A stretch of DNA of 51,855 bases from an uncultured Clostridia bacterium (GCA_948433435.1 CAOJDX010000007.1:1-51855), one strand, 5' to 3'. Counted from the stretch's first letter, positions 26,120 through 36,678 are shown. The notes: a model not told the origin generated them from the letters alone. Numbers and translations are program-made.

Positions 26120-26475
26120 AATTGTTTTCCTAATAGATCTCTTTCTTCTTTGGTGTAGATAATTTTTAAAAGATCACCAGGTGCTAATTTTTTACAAGAG
26201 TTTGCACTTAAAATATAAATGAAGAAGGTTTTGCTTTTGCCAAAAAGAATTTTTTCGCTTTTTGTATTAGGAGAAATTTTTAATATTTTATTGTTTTTAT
26301 CTGCAAAGATAATATCTACTTTTTGACAGAAAAAATATGTATTAATGTTTTTTTTATGATAAAAACAGATTCCTTCTGTAATCGGATCAAGTTTGAAACG
26401 AAAACTTTTTATTTTTTCGGGAAAAGTATCTAATAAATTAATTGTTATTTTCTTTTTTTCTATTTTTAAAACCAT
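26116..26475 (-). CDS. DUF192-like protein
   Basis: A 119-residue protein whose order of motifs follows the DUF192 family: an opening strand, GICFYHKKNINTYFFCQKVDIIFADKN (in place of GMLF...FWMKNT...LDIIFID), then ISPNTK and a final ANSCKKLAPGDLLKI, in place of NAG...GI..GD. Function of the family is not established. TAGGTGAA precedes the ATG. It overlaps the kinase-like gene. The match is divergent, so I hold it with moderate confidence. Confidence 0.55.
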   Translation of the reverse strand: MVLKIEKKKITINLLDTFPEKIKSFRFKLDPITEGICFYHKKNINTYFFCQKVDIIFADKNNKILKISPNTKSEKILFGKSKTFFIYILSANSCKKLAPGDLLKIIYTKEERDLLGKQL

Positions 26476-26574
26476 TGTTCTTCACCTAGGGTTATCATAC
26501 CATAAATCGAGTAATATCACTAGAAAAATAGAGAAAACTATGTTATGATAAATAAATGAAAGAGAGGAAGATAT

Positions 26575-27300
26575 ATGAGTGGACATTCTAAATGGGCAAC
26601 AATTCATCGTAAAAAAGGAGAATTAGATGCTGCACGTGGAAAAGTTTTTCAAAAGTTAGCAAAAGAAATTTATGTAGCTGCTAAAAGTGGTAGTCCTGAT
26701 CCTGATAGTAATGCTTCTTTAAGAATGGTTATTGAAAAGGCAAGAGGTGCTAATATGCCTAAAGATAATATTGAAAAAGCCATTCAGAAAGCTAAAGGAG
26801 CAACTGAAAGTGAACATTATGATGCGATTCGTTATGAAGGATATGGACCAAGTGGTGTTGCTATTATGGTGGATTGTTTAACGGATAATAAAAATAGAAC
26901 AGCGAGTGAGGTTAGAAGTAGTTTTACTAAAAGAGGCGGAAATCTAGGAACTAGTGGTAGTGTTAGTTATATGTTTGAAAGACGAGGTATTATCGATATT
27001 CCGAGTGATTATGATGAAGAGGAAATGATGATGATATCTCTTGATCATGGTGCTCTTGATTTTGTTGTTTTGGATGATGTATATGAGATTGTAACCTTGG
27101 CAGAAAATTTTATTAAAGTAAAAAAAGCGTTAGAAGAAGCAGGAGTGCAGGAATTTTTGACTAGTGAAGTTACTTTTATTCCAAATAATACAGTTGAAGT
27201 GAGTGATTTGGAACAAGTAGAAAAAATTCATTCTTTAATCAGTCAATTGGAAGAGTTAGATGATGTTCAAGATGTATATTGTAACTTAAAAGAAAATTAA
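26575..27300 (+). CDS. yebC: YebC/PmpR family regulatory protein
   Basis: A 241-residue member of the YebC family, described as transcriptional regulators and more recently as factors acting on stalled ribosomes. The conserved N-terminus SGHSKWATIHRKKGELDAARGKVF and the blocks RGANMPKDNIEKAIQKAKG and YEGYGPSGVAIMVDCLTDNKNR are present. It is full length. AGAGAGGAAG precedes the ATG. A terminator separates it from ruvA. Confidence 0.95.
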   Translation: MSGHSKWATIHRKKGELDAARGKVFQKLAKEIYVAAKSGSPDPDSNASLRMVIEKARGANMPKDNIEKAIQKAKGATESEHYDAIRYEGYGPSGVAIMVDCLTDNKNRTASEVRSSFTKRGGNLGTSGSVSYMFERRGIIDIPSDYDEEEMMMISLDHGALDFVVLDDVYEIVTLAENFIKVKKALEEAGVQEFLTSEVTFIPNNTVEVSDLEQVEKIHSLISQLEELDDVQDVYCNLKEN

Positions 27301-27313
27301 ACATTTGTTTGTG

Positions 27314-27339
27314 AAGAGCTTGCCTTTAAGCTCTTTTTC
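27314..27339 (+). terminator. yebC terminator
   Basis: AAGAGCTT (27314-27321) pairs with AAGCTCTT (27328-27335), followed by TTT. Confidence 0.75.
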
Positions 27340-27342
27340 TAT

Positions 27343-27348
27343 TATAAT
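27343..27348 (+). promoter_or_regulatory. ruvA -10 element next to the RBS
   Basis: TATAAT lies 18 bases before ATG 27367, with GAGGGTGAT (27355-27363) in between, so the leader would be only about a dozen bases. Confidence 0.45.
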
Positions 27349-27366
27349 GAAGAAGAGGGTGATTGC

Positions 27367-27930
27367 ATGTATGATTATATAAAGGGTCTCGTTACTAATA
27401 TAAAAAGTAATGGAATAGTGGTGGAGACAGGAGGTATTGGTTATTTTATTTATACAGCTAATCCTTATACTTTTGATGAGCTTACTGAGGTGAAAGTGTA
27501 TTTGTATCAGGTAGTAAAAGAAGATGAACTTAGTTTTTTTGGATTTAAAAAAGAAGAAGAGAAAGAACTTTTTTTAAAACTGATTAATGTAAAGGGCTTG
27601 GGGCCTAAAATGGCTTTGCCTATACTAGCTACAGGATCTATTACAGGAATTGTTGATGCTATTAATCGTGAAAATATTCTTTATTTGAAGAAATTTCCTA
27701 AAATAGGTGATAAGTTAGCAAAACAGATTATTTTAGACTTAAAGGGTAAGTTAGGAAATATTTCTGTTGAACAAGATAAAGAAGTAAATGGTTCCTTGGT
27801 TGAACTACGAGAAGTATTAATTGGTCTTGGATATAAGGAAAAAGAAGTAATTGCTATTATTCCTAAGGTTTCGGTTGAACTTCCAATTGAAGAACAGGTA
27901 AAAGAAGCTTTAAAACTATTATTAAAGTAG
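27367..27930 (+). CDS. ruvA: Holliday junction branch migration protein RuvA
   Basis: A 187-residue DNA-binding subunit of the RuvAB branch-migration complex. It has an N-terminal OB domain (MYDYIKGLVTNIKSNGIVVE), two helix-hairpin-helix motifs (NVKGLGPKMALPIL, FPKIGDKLAKQIILDLKGKL) and a C-terminal RuvB-contact domain (LIGLGYKEKEV). It is followed by ruvB after a short gap; ruvC is not in the window. Confidence 0.96.
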   Translation: MYDYIKGLVTNIKSNGIVVETGGIGYFIYTANPYTFDELTEVKVYLYQVVKEDELSFFGFKKEEEKELFLKLINVKGLGPKMALPILATGSITGIVDAINRENILYLKKFPKIGDKLAKQIILDLKGKLGNISVEQDKEVNGSLVELREVLIGLGYKEKEVIAIIPKVSVELPIEEQVKEALKLLLK

Positions 27931-27942
27931 AAGGAGTTGTAT

Positions 27943-28959
27943 ATGGAAAAAGAAGATATTTTGACAGGTGAAGAGATAGAGAGTGATGGTGTACTTGATT
28001 CTTCTATTAGACCAGAAAAAATAGATGAGTATATTGGTCAAGAAGATGTTAAAGAAAATATTAAAGTTTTTGTTGAGGCGGCTAAAATGAGAGGAGAAGT
28101 TTTAGATCATGTTCTTTTGTATGGTCCACCAGGACTTGGAAAGACAACTTTAGCTAATATTATCGCTAATGAACTGCAAAGTAATATTAAAACAGCAAGT
28201 GGACCGAGTATTGAAAAAAGTGGAGATTTAGCGGCAATCTTATCTTCTCTTGAACCAGGAGATGTTTTATTCATTGATGAAATTCATCGAATGCCTCGAT
28301 TTATTGAAGAGATATTATATCCAGCAATGGAAGATTTTACTTTAGATATTATTATTGGAAGTGAGGGTAATACTAGAAGTATTAAAATCGATTTACCTCC
28401 TTTTACATTAGTAGGAGCCACTACCAGAGCAGGGGACTTGACTGCACCACTTCGAGATCGGTTTGGTATCGTCTGTAAAATGCAATATTATACAAAAGAA
28501 GAACTTTCTTTGATTGTTAAAAGGACTGCTAGAGTATTGGGAATGAATATTACTAGTTCAGCGGCTGATGATCTTGCTGGTCGTAGTAGAGGAACTCCAA
28601 GAATTGCTAACCGCTTATTTAAAAGAGTGAGAGATTTTGCTATTGTTGATCAAAAATCAGAGATTGATAAAGATATTTGTGATTTAGCTTTAAAAAGGTT
28701 GAAAGTTGATCAACATGGTTTAGATGGGACAGATCATGAATTATTGCTTGCTATTATTAAAAAATTTAACGGAGGTCCTGTGGGAATTGAGGCAATTGCA
28801 TCTGCAATTGGGGAAGAGACATCTACAATAGAGGATGTTTATGAACCATATTTAATGCAAAATGGATTGTTAAAGAGAACTTCACGGGGACGTGTTGCTA
28901 CAGTAAAAGCTTATGAGGTGTTAGGAATTAATCATATAGAAGAGAGTATAGCAGAATGA
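27943..28959 (+). CDS. ruvB: Holliday junction branch migration ATPase RuvB
   Basis: A 338-residue hexameric AAA+ motor. It has the opening [16 protein letters not shown], Walker [10 protein letters not shown], Walker B FIDEIHRM, sensor [18 protein letters not shown] and the C-terminal winged-helix domain ([32 protein letters not shown]). ATG 27943 has AAGGAG upstream; TTG 27937 overlaps it. The stop codon is TGA, which confirms that TGA is a stop in this genome. Confidence 0.97.
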   Translation: MEKEDILTGEEIESDGVLDSSIRPEKIDEYIGQEDVKENIKVFVEAAKMRGEVLDHVLLYGPPGLGKTTLANIIANELQSNIKTASGPSIEKSGDLAAILSSLEPGDVLFIDEIHRMPRFIEEILYPAMEDFTLDIIIGSEGNTRSIKIDLPPFTLVGATTRAGDLTAPLRDRFGIVCKMQYYTKEELSLIVKRTARVLGMNITSSAADDLAGRSRGTPRIANRLFKRVRDFAIVDQKSEIDKDICDLALKRLKVDQHGLDGTDHELLLAIIKKFNGGPVGIEAIASAIGEETSTIEDVYEPYLMQNGLLKRTSRGRVATVKAYEVLGINHIEESIAE

Positions 28960-29025
28960 CAGAACAAAATAGAATGATTATTGTGGAAGGATCACAAGAA
29001 ATAGATAGGAAGGAAATAATATTTA

Positions 29026-30054
29026 ATGAAAATAGAAGAATTTGATTATGATTTACCAGAAGAGTTAATTGCTCAAACTCCATTATCAGAAAGAGATAAT
29101 TCTAGATTGTTGGTTTTAAATAAGCAAAATGGCGATGTTACTCACCAAAAATTTTTTGATATTATTGATTATTTGAATCCTGGAGATACTTTGGTTTTAA
29201 ATGATACAAAAGTTTTGCCAGCTAGATTGATTGGTGAAAAAAGAGATACCAAAGCTGTTATTGAACTTTTACTTTTGAAGAATTTAGATAATGATCAATG
29301 GGAGTGTTTATGTAAGCCTGCTAGAAGGATTCAAGTAGGGACGGTTGTTAGTTTTGGCAATGGGCAATTAAAAGCACGTTGTATAAAAACAGCTGATCAA
29401 GGAATTCGTTATTTTGAAATGATTTATGATGGGATTTTTTATGAATTGTTGGATCAATTGGGAACTATGCCACTTCCTCCATACATCCATGAGAAATTAG
29501 AAGATCAATCTAGGTATCAAACTGTGTATGCTAAGGAGCTTGGAAGCGCAGCGGCACCAACAGCAGGACTACATTTTACAAGGGAGTTATTAGAGAAAAT
29601 TAAGGAAAAGGGAATTCAGGTTTGTTACGTAACTCTTCACGTTGGTTTAGGAACTTTTAGACCTGTTAGTGTAGAGAAAATAGAAGATCATGAGATGCAT
29701 AGTGAGTTTTATATTATGACTAATGAGGTAGCTGAAATTTTAAATAAAACGAAGGAAAATAAAGGAAAAATTATTAGTGTGGGGACTACTTCAACAAGGG
29801 TATTAGAAACAATTGCTCAACAAAATAATGGAAAATTTGTAGGGCAAAGTGGCTTTACTAAAATTTTTATTTATCCAGGGTATAAATTTCAGGCAATAGA
29901 TGCTCTAGTTACTAATTTTCATTTACCTAAATCAACTCTTGTAATGTTAGTATCTGCTTTAGCTGGAAAGGAAAACATTATGAAAGCTTATCAACTTGCT
30001 GTTCAAGAAAAATATCGTTTTTTCTCTTTCGGTGATGCTATGTTTATTTACTAA
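29026..30054 (+). CDS. queA: tRNA preQ1(34) S-adenosylmethionine ribosyltransferase-isomerase QueA
   Basis: A 342-residue cytoplasmic enzyme that converts preQ1 in tRNA wobble position 34 to epoxyqueuosine. It has [64 protein letters not shown] and the terminal [10 protein letters not shown]. It is full length. It lies two genes upstream of tgt, the enzyme for the preceding step, so queuosine synthesis genes cluster here. Confidence 0.97.
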   Translation: MKIEEFDYDLPEELIAQTPLSERDNSRLLVLNKQNGDVTHQKFFDIIDYLNPGDTLVLNDTKVLPARLIGEKRDTKAVIELLLLKNLDNDQWECLCKPARRIQVGTVVSFGNGQLKARCIKTADQGIRYFEMIYDGIFYELLDQLGTMPLPPYIHEKLEDQSRYQTVYAKELGSAAAPTAGLHFTRELLEKIKEKGIQVCYVTLHVGLGTFRPVSVEKIEDHEMHSEFYIMTNEVAEILNKTKENKGKIISVGTTSTRVLETIAQQNNGKFVGQSGFTKIFIYPGYKFQAIDALVTNFHLPKSTLVMLVSALAGKENIMKAYQLAVQEKYRFFSFGDAMFIY

Positions 30055-30138
30055 GTGTGATTCTTTTTTAAATTGTATTGTAAAAGAAAAGATATCTGAT
30101 ATAATATATAAAATATAAAGTGAATTGGAGGAAAGAAA

Positions 30139-31820
<1,682 letters not shown>

Positions 31821-31839
31821 TAGGTCTTATAAGTTCCCC

Positions 31840-31870
31840 TTGACAAAATTACCTGGGGGGGGGGTAGAAT
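31840..31870 (+). promoter_or_regulatory. Promoter with a ten-G spacer, probable phase-variable switch
   Basis: A perfect -35 TTGACA (31840-31845) and a -10 TAGAAT (31865-31870) are separated by 19 bases, of which the last ten are all G (31855-31864). Slippage in the tract would change the spacer; loss of two G would give the optimal 17. It is the only long G or C run I see in this AT-rich window, and it drives a surface protein gene. Confidence 0.8.
31855..31864 (+). repeat. Homopolymeric tract of ten G
   Basis: An uninterrupted run of ten G between -35 and -10 of the promoter of the surface protein at 31904. Such tracts are prone to slipped-strand mispairing during replication. Confidence 0.9.
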
Positions 31871-31903
31871 CAAAGTATAAAGATAAAATAAGGAGTAAAA
31901 AGT

Positions 31904-33361
31904 ATGAAACAAAAGAAGAAAAATAAAGAAATCATTACAGTAGGTTTAGTTTTATTACTAGTAATAGTGATTGTCGGAGTAAGTTATGCTGCCTTTACTT
32001 TTAGTAAAACAGGTGTAACAGAAAATGCCATCACAACGAGTGCTGTTACGATGATCTATACAGAGGGGGATAATCAAATCAGTATTAACAATGCAGTTCC
32101 AATAACAGAAGAAGTTGGGAAAACATTAAGTGATGAGAATTATGTCTTTGATTTTACGATTAATATTAAAACAGGACCAAAGATGCCTATTTCTTATGAA
32201 GTAACAGCGATAAAAGATTCCTCATCAACTATGGGCAATGAAGATGTTAGATTGTATTTACAAAAGTCTTTGGATGGTACCAATTATAATGATGAAGTAT
32301 TAGAACCAAGTCCCTATACCCCATTAGATGCTGATGATGAGTTTGGAGCGAAAGCTGGAGAAATGGTCATGGATGTAGGAACAGTAAGTGAGAAAGTAAC
32401 CTATTATTACCGTTTAAGAATGTGGGTAGATTCAAGTTATGAATTAAGTAGTGAAGCTAAAAGCTTTACTGTAAAAGTTAATGCTTATGGTAAGGAAGGA
32501 GTAGAACTTGGTGATGACTCAACGAAAATTTGTAGAAGAGCGACTATACTTCATACAGAGGAATGCAGTCAGAATTATGCCTCTGGTTGTTGTTCATCTA
32601 CAGTGACTTCTGTTAATGGGAGTGATATTATAAAAGGATCAATTATTTCATATGGTAATTTAGGTTCAAAGGGAGTGTTTAGGACTGGTGATGCCTTTGA
32701 TTGTGATGTTAATGCTGATGGAATATATGATTCGGCGACTGAAAGATTTTATTATGTTACAGATTTAGAAAGTGATGATAATGTAGCTGTTATGATATAT
32801 TATAGTAATATTACTGAAGGTCTTCCTAATAATGCTAATACATATGCTTATGATGATGAAAATGAATTTGTATTTAGCTGTGGGAATAATTGTAAAATTA
32901 GAGGACCAGTTACTCTTCTAAAACAGCTACCGACAATAGCTCAATGGGAAAATGTGAAATTGAGTAATGAAATTAGAGATATAAGGCACTATGATAATTC
33001 AGTGTTGATGAAGGATTTTAATTATGGTGGATATGCGGCAAGATTTTTAACTGTAAATGAGGTAGAGACAGCTTGCAAAGAGTATTTTGGCTTGGCTAGT
33101 AGTATTACTTCTAATGGAGCATTAGATGTTTCTCAGTGTAGATTTTTATTGGAAAATACAGTATATTCTAATAAGGATTTAAAAAATGGATATTGGTTAG
33201 AAAACTCTGGTTTTGCCTCTAATAGTTATGGAGAAAGATGGGTTGAATCCTCTGTTTTGAGGGGATATTCAAGAGCTAGAGGTAGTCACGGGGCATATAA
33301 TGATTTGAATTATGGAGTTCGTCCTGTAATAGAGGTTTCGAAGAATGATATTTCTTATTAA
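31904..33361 (+). CDS. Composite surface protein: TasA-like domain plus Cys-rich DUF6273/lectin-like domain
   Basis: A 485-residue exported protein. Residues 1-9 are basic, about 10-27 form the hydrophobic segment ending GVSYAAF (SipW-like cleavage pattern), and the first ~200 residues are paralogous to the protein at 143. The C-terminal ~280 residues are unique here and hold nine cysteines. They include CCSSTV, a calcium-loop-like DVNADGIYD, AQWENVKL, GYWLENSGF and the ending YGVRPVIEV, a finish typical of DUF6273/C-type-lectin-like modules of surface and phage proteins. It is probably a cell-surface adhesin or fibre component under on/off control by the G-tract promoter. AAGGAG precedes the ATG. 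Confidence 0.75.
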   Translation: MKQKKKNKEIITVGLVLLLVIVIVGVSYAAFTFSKTGVTENAITTSAVTMIYTEGDNQISINNAVPITEEVGKTLSDENYVFDFTINIKTGPKMPISYEVTAIKDSSSTMGNEDVRLYLQKSLDGTNYNDEVLEPSPYTPLDADDEFGAKAGEMVMDVGTVSEKVTYYYRLRMWVDSSYELSSEAKSFTVKVNAYGKEGVELGDDSTKICRRATILHTEECSQNYASGCCSSTVTSVNGSDIIKGSIISYGNLGSKGVFRTGDAFDCDVNADGIYDSATERFYYVTDLESDDNVAVMIYYSNITEGLPNNANTYAYDDENEFVFSCGNNCKIRGPVTLLKQLPTIAQWENVKLSNEIRDIRHYDNSVLMKDFNYGGYAARFLTVNEVETACKEYFGLASSITSNGALDVSQCRFLLENTVYSNKDLKNGYWLENSGFASNSYGERWVESSVLRGYSRARGSHGAYNDLNYGVRPVIEVSKNDISY

Positions 33362-33385
33362 GTAGAATAATTTTCTACTTTTTTC
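33360..33385 (+). terminator. Terminator after the composite surface protein
   Basis: AAGTAGA (33360-33366) pairs with TCTACTT (33374-33380), followed by TTTT. Confidence 0.65.
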
Positions 33386-33409
33386 TTTTTCTAAAATAAA
33401 TTGCTCATA

Positions 33410-33417
33410 CATAAACT
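33410..33417 (+). promoter_or_regulatory. CATAAACT -10 element of yqfC
   Basis: CATAAACT lies five bases before GTGGTGAT of yqfC; yqfCD belongs to the SigE regulon in Bacillus. A shifted CATACATA (33406) overlaps it. No clear -35. Confidence 0.45.
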
Positions 33418-33432
33418 TATAGTGGTGATATT

Positions 33433-33672
33433 ATGCGCAAGTTTATAAGAGAATTTATAGATAGTGAAGAATTTCAACTAACTCTTTTAAAAGATAGAGT
33501 TAATATTGTGAATTACAGTGCTTTATTACAAATCGATAGTAAAGAAATGATTCTTAGAAATGATTCTTCTAAGATCATAATTCATGGAAATCATTTAGTT
33601 CTTAGTAAACTATTAGATGAAGAAGTATTAATAACAGGAGAAATTTCTTCTATTGAGGTAAGAGATGAATAA
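33433..33672 (+). CDS. yqfC: Sporulation protein YqfC
   Basis: A 79-residue YabP/YqfC-family protein expressed in the mother cell. Typical features are a short beta-rich sequence with QLTLLKDRVNIVNYSALLQI, LRNDSSKIIIHGNHLVLSKL and the final VLITGEISSIEV. In Bacillus it is co-transcribed with yqfD from a SigE promoter, and here too it overlaps yqfD by eight bases. Its biochemical role is not known. Confidence 0.85.
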   Translation: MRKFIREFIDSEEFQLTLLKDRVNIVNYSALLQIDSKEMILRNDSSKIIIHGNHLVLSKLLDEEVLITGEISSIEVRDE

Positions 33673-34810
33673 ATATAAACTTCAAGTAACAGGATTTTCT
33701 TATAAATATTTTTTAAATACCCTAATTAGAAATAAAATAGAATTATATTATATACAAGAAGAGAAAAATAAACTAATTATTATTGTTAATAGTGATGATT
33801 ATAAGAAGATTAAGAAAATGAAAACTAGTTGTAAAATCAAAGTATTAAATCGATTTGGATTAGAAAAATATAAGTATTTGGTATATAAGTATCAATATTT
33901 ACTTTTATTTTTTCTAGTTGGATTAGCTCTCATTGTTTTTTTATCAAATGTTATATTTTCTGTTGAGGTAGTTCATTCTAAAGAAGAAATTAGAGATTTA
34001 ATTTATCAGGATTTAGAACAATACGGGTTAAGAAAATATCATTTTGTATTTAGTTATAATCAAAAGGAAAAAATTAAGAAGAAAATTTTAGCAAAGGAAA
34101 AAGCTAAAATAGAGTGGTTAGAAATTGATCGAATAGGTACTAAATACATTATTCATGTTGAAGAGCGAAAGAAAAAAAAGATTGATAATGATACAAAACC
34201 ACGAGATATCATTGCCAAAAAAGATGCAATGATTTTAAGTATTAATGCTAAGAGTGGAGAAATTGTTAGGAAAAAATATGATTATGTAAAAAAAGGCGAT
34301 ATCATAGTAAGTGGTACTATTAAGAATAAAGATGATGAGGTTAGTAAGATTAAGGCTGATGGTCAAATATTTGGAGAGATTTGGTATAAAGTAAAAGTAG
34401 AAGTACCAATTCATTACTATGAAGAAAATCCTACTGGTAAGAAAAAGAAAGTTTTTTCTCTTAAATTTTTAAATAAAACCTTTAGTTTGGAATTGAAAAA
34501 ATATCAAAATTATTCGTTTCATGATGTTAATATTTTTGAAAATCAATTATTACCAATTCGATTGGTTTTCGGAGAAAAGATGGAAACTAAAATTATTCGA
34601 AAAGAATATAATATTCATAATGTAGATCAAAAGGCGATAGAAATTGCTGAGAGTAAATTTAAAAAAAGAAATATTCTCTCAGAAAAAGTTTTGAAAAAAA
34701 CTCTTAAAGATAGTAAAATAATAGTAGAGATATTTTTTAAGATAAAGGAAGATATTACAGATTATAGGCAAATTACAGATCTTAGTCTTCGGGAGGATAT
34801 AGATGAATAA
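33665..34810 (+). CDS. yqfD: Sporulation protein YqfD
   Basis: A 381-residue sporulation membrane protein. One membrane helix (about residues 76-98, YLLLFFLVGLALIVFLSNVIF) separates an N-terminal cytoplasmic domain from a large external domain with the family blocks IEWLEIDRIGTKYIIHVEER, PRDIIAKKDAMILSINAKSG, VKKGDIIVSG and GQIFGEIWYKVKVE. It is related to stage IV protein YqfD of Bacillus, needed for efficient sporulation in some clostridia. The downstream vanZ-like gene overlaps by eight bases. Confidence 0.9.
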   Translation: MNKYKLQVTGFSYKYFLNTLIRNKIELYYIQEEKNKLIIIVNSDDYKKIKKMKTSCKIKVLNRFGLEKYKYLVYKYQYLLLFFLVGLALIVFLSNVIFSVEVVHSKEEIRDLIYQDLEQYGLRKYHFVFSYNQKEKIKKKILAKEKAKIEWLEIDRIGTKYIIHVEERKKKKIDNDTKPRDIIAKKDAMILSINAKSGEIVRKKYDYVKKGDIIVSGTIKNKDDEVSKIKADGQIFGEIWYKVKVEVPIHYYEENPTGKKKKVFSLKFLNKTFSLELKKYQNYSFHDVNIFENQLLPIRLVFGEKMETKIIRKEYNIHNVDQKAIEIAESKFKKRNILSEKVLKKTLKDSKIIVEIFFKIKEDITDYRQITDLSLREDIDE

Positions 34811-35390
34811 TATTATTGGTAATGTTATTGATACGACTTGGCCAATGGTTTTAGTTAGTATTGCTATTATAGTTAGTTTAAGAGTTACTTATTTAATTAA
34901 AAATAGAGAACATTTTATTTTGTATCAAGAATTACTTAAACTAGCCTCTATTGTTTATGTTTTGATTCTTTTTCAGGTTGTTACTAATCAGGATGTTGTT
35001 AGTTGGTCGACTAATAATTTTATTCCTTTTAGAGAAATATTTAGGTATACATTAGGTAGTCGTTTGTTTCTTAAAAATGTAGTGGGTAATGTTCTTTTAT
35101 TTCTACCGTATGGTTTTTTTGCTAGTTATTATTTAAAGGAAGAAAGTCCTAAATTGATTTTATTTTTAACTTTAATTGGTTCTTGTGTCATTGAAATTGT
35201 GCAAATGAGTATAGGAAGAGTATTTGATGTTGATGATATTTTACTCAATACTATTGGTGGACTATCTGGTTTTTATGTGTATTATATTATCGTTGCTCTT
35301 TCACGAAAAGTACCAGATGTGTTTAAGAGTGAGATTTTCTTAAATATTTGTTCTGTTCTTGTTTTATTAGGACTTTTAACATTGATTTAA
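34803..35390 (+). CDS. VanZ family membrane protein
   Basis: A 195-residue VanZ-like protein with about five membrane helices. It shows the family signature: NFIPFREI, NVVGNVLLFLPYGFF, then IEIVQMSIGRVFDVDDILLNTIGG. VanZ relatives have been linked to teicoplanin resistance and envelope changes, but most have no known function. It stands where phoH and the HD-domain gene yqfF normally lie between yqfD and ybeY in Bacillus. Confidence 0.88.
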   Translation: MNNIIGNVIDTTWPMVLVSIAIIVSLRVTYLIKNREHFILYQELLKLASIVYVLILFQVVTNQDVVSWSTNNFIPFREIFRYTLGSRLFLKNVVGNVLLFLPYGFFASYYLKEESPKLILFLTLIGSCVIEIVQMSIGRVFDVDDILLNTIGGLSGFYVYYIIVALSRKVPDVFKSEIFLNICSVLVLLGLLTLI

Positions 35391-35396
35391 TAATGT

Positions 35397-35415
35397 TATA
35401 ATTAGATTGTGGTGA
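35397..35415 (+). promoter_or_regulatory. Compact promoter and RBS of ybeY
   Basis: TATAAT (35397-35402) lies 18 bases before ATG 35421 with GTGGTGA (35409-35415) between, so the predicted leader is about a dozen bases. Confidence 0.45.
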
Positions 35416-35420
35416 AAATA

Positions 35421-35870
35421 ATGAACAAAATTATCATTAATAATTTAGTAGACGAAGAAATAAAAGAAGTAGAAATTGTTCAAAAAATTTTATTGTATGC
35501 AATGGAAAAAGAAAAACTTGAGGATACTATTTTTGATATTATTTTAGTGGACAACAATTATATTCATGAGCTAAATAAAACATATCGTGGAATAGATAAG
35601 GAAACGGATGTAATTACTTTTGCCCTAGAAGATGATGATATTGTCATGAATGGAAGCGATGAACGAATTTTAGGTGATATTTATATATCTGTTGATAAGG
35701 CAAAAAGTCAGTCTATAGAGTATGAACATTCTTTTTTAAGAGAAATATCCTTTTTAGCAGTACATGGTTTTTATCATCTTTTGGGTTATGATCATATTAC
35801 CAAAGAAGAGGAGGAAATTATGTTTCGAAAGCAAGAGGAGGTTTTAGAAGAATATGGCATTTCTAGGTAG
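35421..35870 (+). CDS. ybeY: Endoribonuclease YbeY
   Basis: A 149-residue zinc endoribonuclease involved in 16S rRNA 3'-end maturation and ribosome quality control. The metal motif is HGFYHLLGYDH, preceded by LNKTYRGIDKETDVITFAL and LGDIYISVDKA. ATG 35421 is preceded by GTGGTGA; the ATG at 35409 overlaps it. The 3' end overlaps dgkA by 17 bases. Confidence 0.95.
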   Translation: MNKIIINNLVDEEIKEVEIVQKILLYAMEKEKLEDTIFDIILVDNNYIHELNKTYRGIDKETDVITFALEDDDIVMNGSDERILGDIYISVDKAKSQSIEYEHSFLREISFLAVHGFYHLLGYDHITKEEEEIMFRKQEEVLEEYGISR

Positions 35871-36267
35871 GAGAAAAGAAAAATTTGATCGAGATAAAAA
35901 GTATGGTTTGAGAAGATTTAAAAGAAGTTTTTTGAATTCCATTAATGGGTTACGAATTAGTTATAAGGATGAACAAAGTTTGCTTATTCATTTAGTGATG
36001 ACGATGATAGTGTTTGTTTTTGGTCTTGTTTTGCAGATTAATCGTTATGAGTGGATTTTTTCTATTATTCTTATGGGACTTATTTTATGTGCAGAGCTTT
36101 TAAATACGGCAATTGAGGCAGGAGTGGATTTAACAACAGATCGAATTCACCCTCTTGCTAAGCGTGCAAAGGATGTAGGGAGTGCTGCGACTTTTATGAT
36201 GAGTGTTTTCGCTTTTATTGGTGAAATGATTATTTTTATTCCTTATATAATTGATTTTTTTAGATAG
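35854..36267 (+). CDS. dgkA: Undecaprenol/diacylglycerol kinase
   Basis: A 137-residue membrane kinase of the DgkA family; the Gram-positive enzymes phosphorylate undecaprenol for cell-wall lipid carrier supply. Conserved residues are in NGLRISYKDEQSLLIHL, CAELLNTAIEAGVDLTTDR and HPLAKRAKDVGSAA. Three helices follow an amphipathic N-terminus. It lies between ybeY and cdd as in Bacillus. Confidence 0.93.
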   Translation: MAFLGRRKEKFDRDKKYGLRRFKRSFLNSINGLRISYKDEQSLLIHLVMTMIVFVFGLVLQINRYEWIFSIILMGLILCAELLNTAIEAGVDLTTDRIHPLAKRAKDVGSAATFMMSVFAFIGEMIIFIPYIIDFFR

Positions 36268-36294
36268 TGGTTGAAAGTAGAGGTAAAGATTTGG

Positions 36295-36678
36295 ATGAAA
36301 GAAAAATTAGATCTGTTATTGGAAAGAAGTCAGAGTAAGTATTTTAATTATCCAGTAAGTGCGATATTAGAATGTTTTGATGGTAAATTATTTTATGGGG
36401 TTAATGTAGAGACAGCCTCTCCTCAAGCAGGAATTTGTGCAGAGAGAAATGCTATTTTTAGTGCGATAAGTTGTGGATATCAGAAGAAAGATTTTAAAAG
36501 ACTTTATTTAAAAGCAAAAACGAATAAAGAGTTATATCCTTGTTTTATTTGTAGACAAGCTCTAGTAGAGTTTTGTGAAGAAAATATGGAAATTGTTATT
36601 TATTTTGGGGATAGAGAAAAGATTGTTACAGTTAAGGAGTTAACTCCATTTAGCTTTTCAGGAGATGATTTAAAATGA
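36295..36678 (+). CDS. cdd: Cytidine deaminase
   Basis: A 127-residue tetrameric-type cytidine deaminase for pyrimidine salvage. The zinc motifs are CAERNAI and PCFICRQAL, with the catalytic Glu in CAE; the substrate motif is NVETASPQAGICAE. I chose ATG 36295 because AGAGGTAAAG lies at the proper distance; a TTG start at 36271 would precede that site. The end overlaps era by four bases (ATGA). Confidence 0.92.
   Translation: MKEKLDLLLERSQSKYFNYPVSAILECFDGKLFYGVNVETASPQAGICAERNAIFSAISCGYQKKDFKRLYLKAKTNKELYPCFICRQALVEFCEENMEIVIYFGDREKIVTVKELTPFSFSGDDLK

Noticed and set aside
28956..29045. A 29-codon ORF overlapping the end of ruvB and the start of queA
   Set aside because: It has an ATGA overlap but no recognisable sequence, and it runs into queA; most likely chance.
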